Assembly (NCBI GenBank): GCA_900546605.1
Contig: URDV01000090.1
Coordinates: 1 to 8,614 of the forward strand
DNA: 8,614 nt
Source of the DNA: an uncultured Prevotella sp.
Lineage (GTDB): Bacteria; Bacteroidota; Bacteroidia; Bacteroidales; Bacteroidaceae
Direction of reading: 5' to 3'
Below the pieces are notes generated by a model. That model was given only the letters and a program-made list of their open reading frames with translations. It ran no database searches and was not told the DNA's origin. Positions 1 through 6,455 of this stretch are shown here, one piece after another. A program made the position numbers and the translations under genes. Positions within the stretch are counted from its first letter, which is position 1, and the number at the start of each line of letters is the position of its first letter.

Positions 1-48
1 CGTCCTTGCTAAATCCGAAACTTCAGTCAACTAATTTTAAACACCTAC

Positions 49-1011
49 TTATTTGCTCTGCAACTCATCAATATTCACAATTTTGTTAACAATAGCATAA
101 ATAGTGAGGCCAGCCACAGAGTGAATGTTGAGTTTGCGTGCAATGTTTTTACGATGCGTAAGTACGGTGTTGAGTGAAATGAAAAGTTCATCGGCAATTT
201 GCTTGTTCGAGAGTCCGCACACCACACAATGCACAATTTCGCGTTCACGATCAGATAGAGCATCCTCGTTGCGCTTCACTTCCTCAGCATTTGCAGTAGC
301 CGACTCTTGCACACCCACTTTCTCCTCTAAAATTTCAACCGCTGGCACAAAAATGTCGTCCTCCACTTGACAGTGAACGCGCAAGTCTTTTTCACAAGTA
401 AAGATGTCGTAAAGCACATTGTTCAACAATTCAGCCTGTTCAGTGGGTGCGTAATACTTGATGATAATATTTTTAAGCTCTTGTAACTTTACGTCAATGC
501 TATTGTGGCCACGAGCAAATTGTGAAATGGTGTACTCACCTGTGCGGTGGCCTTGAAGCAATTGTTCTACATAGCCAAACACTTTACGATTTTCGTGTAA
601 CATGTGCTTGCGTACTTCACCCATGTAGTCATCGTAAAACTTAAGAATGAGGTATGACACCTCACCAGGTTGTGAACAGTCAAGTGCCTCAAGCAATTTA
701 CGCCTAATGGCAGGTAACTGAAAGTCAAGAAAATAAGAGTGCGCTTGTTTTAAGTATTCTGTTAAGCATTTCACCGAAACGCTTTCAAGACTATCGGCCG
801 CACCACGGGCTCCACGGCGAATAAAGTTAGCAACCGCAAGAAAGGTGGGCGTGTCAACCCCATGTGCATCACACACTTGGCGTACCGTTTGTTCCCCCAC
901 ACCAAGTGGAATACCAAAGCGAGACATCATTTGCAGCAACGAAGGCTGGTCGCAAATAACGTCACACATGTGGTCTGTTTCCTTATAACTATAGGTGCTA
1001 TTGTATACCAT
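49..1011 (-). CDS. RIC/YtfE-like hemerythrin domain fused to LuxR-type HTH transcriptional regulator
   Basis: This is a 320-residue predicted cytoplasmic DNA-binding protein with no signal peptide. Residues about 30-65 resemble the ScdA_N/DUF542 domain that begins RIC proteins, but the usual Cys-Cys pair is replaced (FGIPLGVG). Residues about 85-225 form a hemerythrin-like helical bundle with candidate di-iron ligands H91, H136, E140, H169, H213 and E217. Their spacing closely follows E. coli YtfE (H84, H129, E133, H160, H204, E208, from memory). Residues 252-312 are a LuxR/GerE HTH (LSDREREIV, GLSNKQIADELFIS, VLTHRKNIARKL). RIC proteins bind a di-iron centre and are linked to iron-sulphur repair under nitric oxide or oxidative stress. 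Fusion to a HTH suggests that here the centre is a sensor. The ATG at 1011 is preferred because AGAAGGA lies about 9 nt upstream; Met15 is an alternative. The gene is divergent from the envelope operon and probably controls it and itself. Domain calls are firm; the ligand sensed and the target are inferred. Confidence 0.9.
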   Translation of the reverse strand: MVYNSTYSYKETDHMCDVICDQPSLLQMMSRFGIPLGVGEQTVRQVCDAHGVDTPTFLAVANFIRRGARGAADSLESVSVKCLTEYLKQAHSYFLDFQLPAIRRKLLEALDCSQPGEVSYLILKFYDDYMGEVRKHMLHENRKVFGYVEQLLQGHRTGEYTISQFARGHNSIDVKLQELKNIIIKYYAPTEQAELLNNVLYDIFTCEKDLRVHCQVEDDIFVPAVEILEEKVGVQESATANAEEVKRNEDALSDREREIVHCVVCGLSNKQIADELFISLNTVLTHRKNIARKLNIHSVAGLTIYAIVNKIVNIDELQSK

Positions 1012-1165
1012 CGCTTTTTTCCTTCTTTTTAAGTCAGTAGGTTTTTATGATTGTTTTACACCATCAGTATGTATTGTTGTTACATTTAAGGGCGCAAGCA
1101 AGTGTTGCAGATGTAAAGAAACTTTTGCATACATAATGAGCGTATTCTTGTCCCTTACGCGCTTG

Positions 1166-1173
1166 CAAATTTA
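1166..1173 (-). promoter_or_regulatory. Promoter -7 box for the hemerythrin-LuxR regulator
   Basis: Read on the minus strand, this is TAAATTTG followed by C, a full match to the Bacteroidetes -7 consensus TAnnTTTG. A good -33 TTTG is not present at the right distance; only TGTTTT (1192-1187) is nearby, so basal activity may be weak or activator-dependent. Transcription would start near 1160 and give a 5' leader of about 150 nt. It is the only full match found on this strand in the gap. Confidence 0.5.
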
Positions 1174-1272
1174 AACATTATTGCATAAAACATATGTACC
1201 CACTTTTGGGTATTTTTACTTATTGTGGGTTATGCGCGGCTCTGAAACCTTCACCATTCACTTGTTTTTTTG

Positions 1273-1302
1273 CTAAAAGTGAGTGATTGCTCTCACTTTT
1301 AG
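1273..1302. promoter_or_regulatory. 30-bp inverted repeat, candidate operator
   Basis: Perfect 11-bp arms, CTAAAAGTGAG (1273-1283) and CTCACTTTTAG (1292-1302), flank an 8-bp spacer. The spacer contains the TTGC that serves as the -33 element of the plus-strand promoter. Arm centres are 19 bp apart, just under two helical turns, so a dimer could read both arms from one face. The element lies upstream of the predicted transcription start, which favours a DNA operator over an RNA hairpin. The obvious candidate ligand is the divergent LuxR-type regulator; this is inference. Confidence 0.6.
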
Positions 1303-1317
1303 GTAGTCGTACCTTTG
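1287..1317 (+). promoter_or_regulatory. Bacteroidetes-type promoter for the small secreted-protein gene
   Basis: The -7 box TACCTTTG (1310-1317), followed by C, fully matches TAnnTTTG. A -33 element TTGC (1287-1290) lies about 20 bp upstream, the expected spacing. The start site should fall near 1322, leaving a leader of about 24 nt before the ATG at 1346. It is the best promoter in the window and is embedded in the dyad, so it is probably regulated. Confidence 0.65.
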
Positions 1318-1345
1318 CACTCAGAAAAATTAAATAAAAAGTGCA

Positions 1346-1615
1346 ATGAAACATTTCGCATTAAAGGCGTTGTTGGGCATATCATGCATGACACTTGTGA
1401 GCATAGCTCCGCTCACGGCTAATGATGAGCCAGCTTCGCAACTGCAAGTTGATGCTGTAACTTGTGCTACACCACCAGCACGACCTGTAAAAAAGCAAAC
1501 TTCATCGCCCACTGATAAGCAAAAGAAAAAGGCGAAGAAGAGCAAAGGCAGCAAACACAGTAAAAAAAACAAAAGCAACAAAAGCGAAAGTAGCAAGGCT
1601 GACACCTTGAAGTAA
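1346..1615 (+). CDS. Small secreted protein with lysine-rich C-terminal tail
   Basis: This 89-residue protein matches no family I recognise. Residues 1-25 form a typical Sec signal peptide (MKH start, hydrophobic core ALLGISCMTLVSIA, likely cut after LTA at residue 25). Cys14 lies inside the core, but its context (Gly at -3) is a poor lipobox, so a soluble or loosely bound envelope protein is more likely than a lipoprotein. The mature part has a short acidic start (NDEPA), one Cys (C40) in a CATPPARP segment, then a low-complexity tail from residue 49 to 89 with 16 Lys among Ser, Asn and Thr. Such a tail could bind polyanions such as lipopolysaccharide, capsule or nucleic acid, or stay disordered. 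It lies directly behind the regulated promoter, making it the most tightly coupled target of any dyad-binding factor. The coding call rests on the signal peptide, promoter and start position; function is unknown. Confidence 0.75.
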   Translation: MKHFALKALLGISCMTLVSIAPLTANDEPASQLQVDAVTCATPPARPVKKQTSSPTDKQKKKAKKSKGSKHSKKNKSNKSESSKADTLK

Positions 1616-2003
1616 CACCATTACTCATGGTTGTTGCTATTTCTATTGTTAACAATAATTTATAGGGTGGCGGTGGCGGAAACCGACATGTGGAAACAAG
1701 GCACAGATCGATCACGCTTTATGGATTTGTTTTTTTGAACAGTCTCATCACACAAAATATTGGGAGATTAGTAAAAAAAGAATAATGTTTCGTAACTGGT
1801 TTCAGTGTTCGGCTGCCAAGCTTTTCACAGCCTGGTCGCATTCATTCTTTATTCACACACTTCTCTGAACCGCGCTGTCACCCTAAATTTTTTATGAGAA
1901 TAGAACATGTGAGGCTGTGTGAATGGCATCAAGCCAATAACCCCATATAGTTCAACTTATTTACATACGAACAAAAAAAGAAACAGGTATAAAGAAGTAA
2001 AGA
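1616..2003 (+). other. 388-nt intergenic gap and possible long leader of the porin gene
   Basis: No credible gene is seen; the longest plus-strand reading frames examined are under 20 codons. A perfect 14-bp palindrome TATTGTTAACAATA lies at 1644-1657, too compact for a terminator hairpin. A tandem GGTGGC pair lies near 1666-1677. A weak promoter is possible, with TTG at 1760-1762 and TAATGTTT at 1783-1790. The downstream half has competing complementary segments: GGCTG (1811-1815) with CAGCC (1828-1832); CACAGCCT (1826-1833) with AGGCTGTG (1912-1919); ATTCACAC (1851-1858) with GTGTGAAT (1917-1924). These pairings exclude one another, so a regulated leader is possible. I could not match it to a known riboswitch. 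Confidence 0.35.
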
Positions 2004-3386
2004 ATGAACGCAAAAATGGCAATGCTCACATTGAGCGCACTCATTGCTGCCAAGGCTTCGGCAATACAGGTTGAAACCGAAGTGAAGGTAGACAGTGTGA
2101 ACGCTGTGAGCAAAACACAAACAGAAGCAAAACAAAAAAAGTTGCGCCAGGTGAGTGCCGAAGATGACTACCAAAAGTTTCGATTTGGTGGATACGGCGA
2201 AATGGTAGCCGCCTTTAAGGATTACGGCATCAACCGTTTTTATGGTGGTAATGATGGTAATAAAAAGGATGGACGCAACACCATATCTATTCCACGCTTT
2301 GTGTTGGCATTCGATTATAAGTTCAATCCCAAGTGGATTTTGGGTGCCGAAATTGAGTTTGAATCGGGTGGTGTAGGAACTGCATATGAAATTGAGAACT
2401 CAGAGAATGGTGAGTACGAAACCGAAGTTGAAAAAGGTGGTGAAGTAGCTTTAGAGCAATTCCACATCACTCGTCTCATCCATCCCACGTTCAACGTACG
2501 TGCAGGTCATATCATATTGCCTGTCGGCTTGACCAACTCACACCACGAGCCTATTAACTTTTTCGGTACCACACGTCCTGAAGGTGAAACTACTATCATC
2601 CCATCCACTTGGCACGAAACAGGTGTTGAACTCTTTGGTTCAATAGGGCAAGGTTATGCTAACATCGACTATCAGGCCATGGTTACTACGGGGCTCAATG
2701 CTTGCGGCTTTGATCGTAACAACTGGGTGCAAGGAGGCAAACAGGGCATTTTTGAAGAGGACAACTTTACATCGCCTGCTTACACCTTCCGTGTTAATTA
2801 TAATGGCGTGCCAGGCTTACGTGTAGGTGCATCGTTCTATTATTGCGCCAACACCACAGCCAACTCCGACAAACTCACAGAGTATAACTTCCGCGCCCCC
2901 CTACGTATTTATACCGTCGATGCGCAATACAAAAATAACATTGTCACAGCCCGTGCCAACTTTATGTGGGGTAGCTTAACCAATGCCGACTTGGTGAGCG
3001 CTGTCAACACCAAACTCTCCAACCAATCGCCCTACACACGTGTAGTGCCTGTGGCAAAGCGCACCGTAAGCTATGGTGCAGAGGTGGGCCTTAACTTGGC
3101 AGGCATATTTGCTGCCACTCGTTGCCCTGTGCTTTATCCCTTTGCACGCTTTGACTATTACAATCCACAAAAAGAGTGCGCTGGCATGTACACTGAGGAA
3201 ATGCGAACCGAAACACGCAAGTGGACGGCTGGTATCAACTGGTATGCTTTGCCTAACTTAGTGGTAAAGGCCGACTACTCAACACGTCAGTTTGGCACAA
3301 GCAAAATGTTTGGCAAAGGCAAGTATAATAGCGAAAACGAATTTTCAATAGGCATTGCCTATGTGGGATGGTTCACTAAGAAATAA
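2004..3386 (+). CDS. Outer-membrane beta-barrel porin, OprO/P-like
   Basis: This 460-residue outer-membrane protein has a signal peptide at 1-20 (cut after ASA), a polar 21-57 segment that may be a short helical plug or coiled region, and alternating beta strands to the end. The segment at about 167-210 has the pattern of a Bacteroidetes porin-like family: GHIILPVGL, then HHEP (180-183), RPEGE, TIIPSTW and HETGVELFG. The C-terminus (FSIGIAYVGWF, then TKK) is an amphipathic last strand, although the final residue is not aromatic. A purine-rich AAAGAAG lies about 9 nt before the ATG. Met4 or Met6 could also start but would shorten the signal peptide. It begins the tightly packed part of the operon, 30 nt before the imelysin gene, so it probably supplies or drains the substrate handled by the imelysin and DHOR proteins. 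Substrate is unknown; barrel assignment is confident, subfamily less so. Confidence 0.85.
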   Translation: MNAKMAMLTLSALIAAKASAIQVETEVKVDSVNAVSKTQTEAKQKKLRQVSAEDDYQKFRFGGYGEMVAAFKDYGINRFYGGNDGNKKDGRNTISIPRFVLAFDYKFNPKWILGAEIEFESGGVGTAYEIENSENGEYETEVEKGGEVALEQFHITRLIHPTFNVRAGHIILPVGLTNSHHEPINFFGTTRPEGETTIIPSTWHETGVELFGSIGQGYANIDYQAMVTTGLNACGFDRNNWVQGGKQGIFEEDNFTSPAYTFRVNYNGVPGLRVGASFYYCANTTANSDKLTEYNFRAPLRIYTVDAQYKNNIVTARANFMWGSLTNADLVSAVNTKLSNQSPYTRVVPVAKRTVSYGAEVGLNLAGIFAATRCPVLYPFARFDYYNPQKECAGMYTEEMRTETRKWTAGINWYALPNLVVKADYSTRQFGTSKMFGKGKYNSENEFSIGIAYVGWFTKK

Positions 3387-3416
3387 AAAAATAAACATCA
3401 AAAACAATACATCACA

Positions 3417-4619
3417 ATGAAAAAGACTTACCTCTTTGCAGCATTGCTTAGCTTAGCTGCAACTTCATTCACAACCGTATCGTGTGGTAACGATGAGCCC
3501 GATGCTCCTGTTAATCCTGACAACGGCAAAGAAAATGCTGCCGACATTGACTACAACAGCAGCAATGCTAAGGCTTGGGGCAACTACATGATTAACACAG
3601 CTCGTTTGTTGAGCACCGATGCCCAAACGCTCTACACTAACTGGGCAAGCAACTACAAAAACACAGGCACCTCATATGCAGAATTGTTCAAGTCGCACAA
3701 TGCCTCAAGTGGTTATGCCGATGTTGACAACTGCATTCAAGAGATGGTTGAAAAGATGGCCGAAATTGCTAATGAAGTAGGTTCTTCAAAGATTGGTGAC
3801 CCTTATGCAAAATGGGTAGCTGGTCAGCAAACACAAGCCCTTTACGCTGTAGAGTCATGGTATAGCTGGCACTCACGTGATGACTATACGAACAACATTC
3901 GCTCTATTCGCAATGCTTACTATGGCACACGCAATGGCGAAATTGCTGAAAACTCATTGGCTAAGGCACTTGAAGGTACTGCCATTGACACCAAGGTACG
4001 TCAGTACATTAGCGAAGCCGAAGCTTCTATTCAAGCCATTGTACAGCCTTTCCGTAATCACATTGGTAGCGTTGAGGCTCAAAATGCTATGACAGCTTGC
4101 GAAAAGTTGCAGAAGGTGCTCGGTGAAATTGAAACTGACGAAGGCGATAAGGCTGGCGATGCTACAAACTTGAAGGAAGAGGCTATTAAGTTGCCCGAGG
4201 CTACTAAGCAGGCTATCATCAACAACTTTGTTGACAACGTAGTAGTTCCTACCTACCGCGACTTGGTTGAAAAGAACAATGCACTCAAGGTGGCTGTAGA
4301 CGCTTTTGCTGCTAACCCCAGCAACGAAGGTTTCGAGGCTTGCTGCAATGCATGGCTCACAGCTCGCGAACCATGGGAAACAAGCGAGGCCTTCCTCTTT
4401 GGCCCTGTTGATGAGTTTGGTCTTGACCCCAACATGGACTCTTGGCCTCTTGACCAAAATGGTATTGTGCAAATCATGAATTCACAAAAATGGAACGACC
4501 TTATCTGGGGTGGTGATGACGATGATGCTAAGGTTGAAGCAGCACAAAATGTGCGTGGCTTCCACACACTTGAGTTCCTTATTTTCAAGGATGGTAAACC
4601 TCGTACTATTAAAAAATAA
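3417..4619 (+). CDS. Imelysin-family lipoprotein, circularly permuted type
   Basis: This 400-residue envelope lipoprotein has a signal peptide at 1-22 and lipidated Cys23 (TTVSC). The following G-N-D-E resembles an acidic surface-export signal. Imelysin-like proteins (formerly peptidase family M75) are two-domain helical proteins implicated in iron uptake. The signature GxHxxE is present as G381-F382-H383-T384-L385-E386, but at the extreme C-terminus. The segment usually just before it (W313 to D346: WLTAREPWETSEAF, FGP, then WPLD) precedes it as expected. The part normally found after the motif is at the N-terminus instead (E146-S-W-Y-S-W-H, then DDYTNNI and NAYYG to 170). This is the permuted order described for a Bacteroides ovatus imelysin structure. 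The protein is unlikely to be a protease. It lies between a porin and a DHOR gene, which supports metal handling at the outer membrane. Family assignment is firm; iron as ligand is inferred from the family. Confidence 0.9.
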   Translation: MKKTYLFAALLSLAATSFTTVSCGNDEPDAPVNPDNGKENAADIDYNSSNAKAWGNYMINTARLLSTDAQTLYTNWASNYKNTGTSYAELFKSHNASSGYADVDNCIQEMVEKMAEIANEVGSSKIGDPYAKWVAGQQTQALYAVESWYSWHSRDDYTNNIRSIRNAYYGTRNGEIAENSLAKALEGTAIDTKVRQYISEAEASIQAIVQPFRNHIGSVEAQNAMTACEKLQKVLGEIETDEGDKAGDATNLKEEAIKLPEATKQAIINNFVDNVVVPTYRDLVEKNNALKVAVDAFAANPSNEGFEACCNAWLTAREPWETSEAFLFGPVDEFGLDPNMDSWPLDQNGIVQIMNSQKWNDLIWGGDDDDAKVEAAQNVRGFHTLEFLIFKDGKPRTIKK

Positions 4620-4645
4620 GTCTTTAAAATAGTCTTGTGCATGGA

Positions 4646-4771
4646 TAGGAGTGAAGTGAAAAGCACACTACAAAATGGTGGCTTTTCTCTTCACTCCTAC
4701 GATGCGTTAAAAAAAATAGACCACCATGTAGTAGTGTTTTTTGAGCAACTTCAACTCCTATCGTTGCTCAA
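4646..4771 (+). promoter_or_regulatory. Structured intergenic element, candidate two-state RNA leader
   Basis: The 183-nt gap before the DHOR gene is mostly filled by interlocking inverted repeats. Fold 1 pairs 4646-4664 with 4681-4699 (18 of 19 positions, one T-T mismatch at 4657/4688), followed by a 9-bp hairpin, 4741-4749 with 4763-4771. Fold 2 pairs 4646-4657 with 4748-4760 (12 bp, one bulged A at 4753) and, nested inside, 4666-4681 with 4721-4736 (14 of 16). The folds share bases and largely exclude each other. No U-tract directly follows either hairpin, so it is not a standard terminator. A weak -7-like TAGTCTTG (4630-4637) would start transcription near 4642, almost at the edge of the element, but lacks a clear -33. 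Alternatives are an mRNA-stability element or a decayed non-autonomous repeat. Confidence 0.55.
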
Positions 4772-4802
4772 CACACACACATATTTTTTTGAAATATACT
4801 TT

Positions 4803-6389
4803 ATGAACATTTATTCCTTAAAAAACGGTTGCCTTTTGGCTGCTATGCTGAGTTTGGCTGCTTGCAGCGACGACGATGGCATAACGGTGCAAGACATCAA
4901 CGTGCCTGAGGGATATGCCTTGTCGGCCGACATATCCACCATTTTTCTCAACTCGTCAACAGCCTATGACGTTGAGTCCAATTGGGTAAGTGGCAAATAC
5001 CTAACGCGCTTTAATGCGGGTAATAAACTCTACGATAATGCCATACCAAGTGGTACTGACCCCGAGGCGGGTGGCTTAGGTCCGCTTTACGCAGGTTTTT
5101 CATGCAAAAGCTGTCACATGACCACTGGACGTACCAAACCTGCCATTTGGGCTAACTATGATGAGAGCAAATGTGACAAGGATGGTTTCTGCACTGTGTC
5201 GGGTGGCACAGGCTTTACTGCTGGCTTGATTTACATTACACGTAAAAATGGTAGCTTCTTCCCCGACTATGGTCGTGTGTTACACGATCAGTGCATACAA
5301 GGCACTTACGTGGGCAAGGATGGCAAAACTTACGAAATGAAGCCTGAGGGCAAGTTACAAGTAAAGTGGCACAAGCAGCAATTCACCTTTCCCGATGGTG
5401 AGGCTTACGAATTGGCTTATCCAGAATATCGTATTTCAGAGTGGTACACTGATGGGTCAAAGAACTATGGCGATGCTTCAGCTCCTGCTGTAAAGCCTGA
5501 GGACTTGATTATTTCTGTACGTCAACCTTTGCGTCATGTAGGCATGGGACCCATGATGGCGCTCGATCCCACTGAAATTGAAGCACTTGCAGCCAAGAGC
5601 AATTATCCTGAATATGGCATTAGCGGACGCTGTAATTATGTAACCGAAAAGGGCGTGCGTGGAGTAGGTCTTTCGGGCAACAAGGCACAGCACCTTGACC
5701 TTACAGTTGAGTTAGGCTTTTCGAGCGATATGGGTGCTACCAACAGCCGTTTCCCTGAAGAGGTGTGCGAAGGACAAATGCAGCAGTACTATGGTAGCCA
5801 AATGGGTTTGGTTTACTCTAATCGCTTAGATGTAACAACTGAGGCTATGGAGAATGTTGACCTTTACATGCAATGCTTGGGTGTGCCAGCTCGCCGTTTA
5901 GGTTCTACTACGCAAATGGTGCAGTATGGCGACCGCATGATTACTGAACGCGAAATGGTAAAGATTGGCGAACAAAACTTCTACAAGGCTAAGTGCCACT
6001 TGTGTCATGTTACCACTTTGCACACACGCAAAACAGGTTCTACTTTGCTCAATGGCACCCACTTGCCTTGGTTGGGCGGACTGACCATTCACCCTTATTC
6101 TGACTATTTGTTGCACGACATGGGGTCTGAAATAATGGGTGTTGGGCTAAACGATAACTATTGCAGCGGTTTGGCACGTGGCAATGAGTGGCGCACCACT
6201 CCGCTTTGGGGTGTGGGCTTGCAGCAAAAGGTTGATGGCCACACTTGTTTCATGCATGATGGTCGTGCGCGTAACTTTATAGAAGCTATTATGTGGCATG
6301 GCGGTGAGGGTGAAGCCTCAAAGAATATTTTTAAGAAAATGCAGAAGAAGGACCGCAACGCTCTTATTAAGTTCCTCGAATCGCTTTAG
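4803..6389 (+). CDS. Di-heme DHOR/DUF1111-family oxidoreductase lipoprotein
   Basis: This 528-residue c-type di-heme protein belongs to the DHOR family (PF06537), distantly related to MauG and cytochrome c peroxidases. Cys21 follows a clear lipoprotein signal (LAAC), and Ser-Asp-Asp-Asp after it matches the surface-export signal described in Bacteroides. Heme sites are C101-K-S-C104-H105 and C398-H-L-C401-H402. Family landmarks include GISGRCN (272-278), DMG (309-311), RFPEE (316-320), PLWGVGL (467-473), HDGRAR (485-490), WHGGE (498-502) and FLESL at the end. Further cysteines (C124, C130, C164, C277, C322, C358, C454, C482) may form disulphides. The ATG at 4803 is chosen because it places the signal peptide at the N-terminus; an upstream TTG at 4635 would bury it behind 56 residues and cross the structured element. 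Pairing with imelysin is known in proteobacterial iron-uptake loci. The reaction is not known; redox change of bound iron is a reasonable inference. Confidence 0.9.
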   Translation: MNIYSLKNGCLLAAMLSLAACSDDDGITVQDINVPEGYALSADISTIFLNSSTAYDVESNWVSGKYLTRFNAGNKLYDNAIPSGTDPEAGGLGPLYAGFSCKSCHMTTGRTKPAIWANYDESKCDKDGFCTVSGGTGFTAGLIYITRKNGSFFPDYGRVLHDQCIQGTYVGKDGKTYEMKPEGKLQVKWHKQQFTFPDGEAYELAYPEYRISEWYTDGSKNYGDASAPAVKPEDLIISVRQPLRHVGMGPMMALDPTEIEALAAKSNYPEYGISGRCNYVTEKGVRGVGLSGNKAQHLDLTVELGFSSDMGATNSRFPEEVCEGQMQQYYGSQMGLVYSNRLDVTTEAMENVDLYMQCLGVPARRLGSTTQMVQYGDRMITEREMVKIGEQNFYKAKCHLCHVTTLHTRKTGSTLLNGTHLPWLGGLTIHPYSDYLLHDMGSEIMGVGLNDNYCSGLARGNEWRTTPLWGVGLQQKVDGHTCFMHDGRARNFIEAIMWHGGEGEASKNIFKKMQKKDRNALIKFLESL

Positions 6390-6424
6390 CCCCCCCACCT
6401 AACTTCTTAGTTCCTCCTAACTTC
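6390..6424 (+). repeat. Poly-C tract and short direct repeat after the DHOR gene
   Basis: Directly after the TAG stop there is a run of seven C (6390-6396), unusual in this AT-rich DNA, followed by two copies of CCTAACTTC (6398-6406 and 6416-6424) 18 bp apart. The run lies outside any coding frame, so it is not a phase-variation switch of the DHOR gene. No terminator is evident, and the next gene starts 66 nt after the stop. Confidence 0.4.
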
Positions 6425-6455
6425 AAACTAAAATCAAACATAGAAAACAATAACA

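Larger units (their letters stand above)
1012..1345. promoter_or_regulatory. Divergent intergenic control region
   Basis: This 334-bp gap separates the regulator from the plus-strand genes and holds no credible ORF. It contains a promoter facing each way and a strong dyad at 1273-1302. The 7-mer CACTTTT, on either strand, occurs at 1201-1207, 1275-1281, 1294-1300 and 1337-1343, which is more than expected by chance in this length. A short hairpin, TACCC/GGGTA with a 6-nt loop (1197-1212), lies just upstream of the regulator promoter. No convincing Fur box (GATAATGATAATCATTATC type) was found. The arrangement fits joint control of both directions by one DNA-binding protein. Confidence 0.6.

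Noticed and set aside
1197..1217. TACCC/GGGTA hairpin followed by T5 as a plus-strand terminator
   Set aside because: The stem is only 5 bp and no plus-strand gene lies upstream within the window. Its position behind the regulator promoter fits a binding site at least as well.
1561..1570. A_AAA_AAC slippery heptamer in an A8 tract of the small gene
   Set aside because: The motif is in the correct phase for -1 slippage, but the -1 frame stops at TAG 1591-1593 after about seven residues, and no stimulatory structure is evident. Lysine codons explain the A-run.
1330..1605. 91-codon minus-strand frame opposite the small secreted-protein gene
   Set aside because: Its Leu/Phe/Cys-rich translation is what the Lys/Ser-rich plus-strand gene produces in reverse. 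The plus strand has the promoter, start context and signal peptide.
1644..1657. Palindrome TATTGTTAACAATA as a terminator or shared operator
   Set aside because: It has no loop or T-run for a terminator. Its TTGTTAACAA core recurs inside the regulator coding sequence (83-92), which suggests chance in AT-rich DNA. It is recorded only within the gap description.
1688..1738. 16-codon ORF as a leader peptide
   Set aside because: There is no supporting start context, no run of regulatory codons and no adjacent attenuator structure.
1012..2003. Fur box or known riboswitch in the two large gaps
   Set aside because: Both gaps were scanned by eye for a Fur 19-mer and for cobalamin or thiamine riboswitch core motifs; nothing convincing was found.
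3954..4472. 172-codon open frame on the minus strand inside the imelysin gene
   Set aside because: It lies opposite a well-supported gene, shows no recognisable domain or start signals, and is explained by the codon use of the plus strand.
4635..4802. N-terminal extension of the DHOR gene from a TTG at 4635
   Set aside because: It would place 56 residues before a clear lipoprotein signal peptide and run translation through the inverted-repeat element. The ATG at 4803 gives a normal lipoprotein start.
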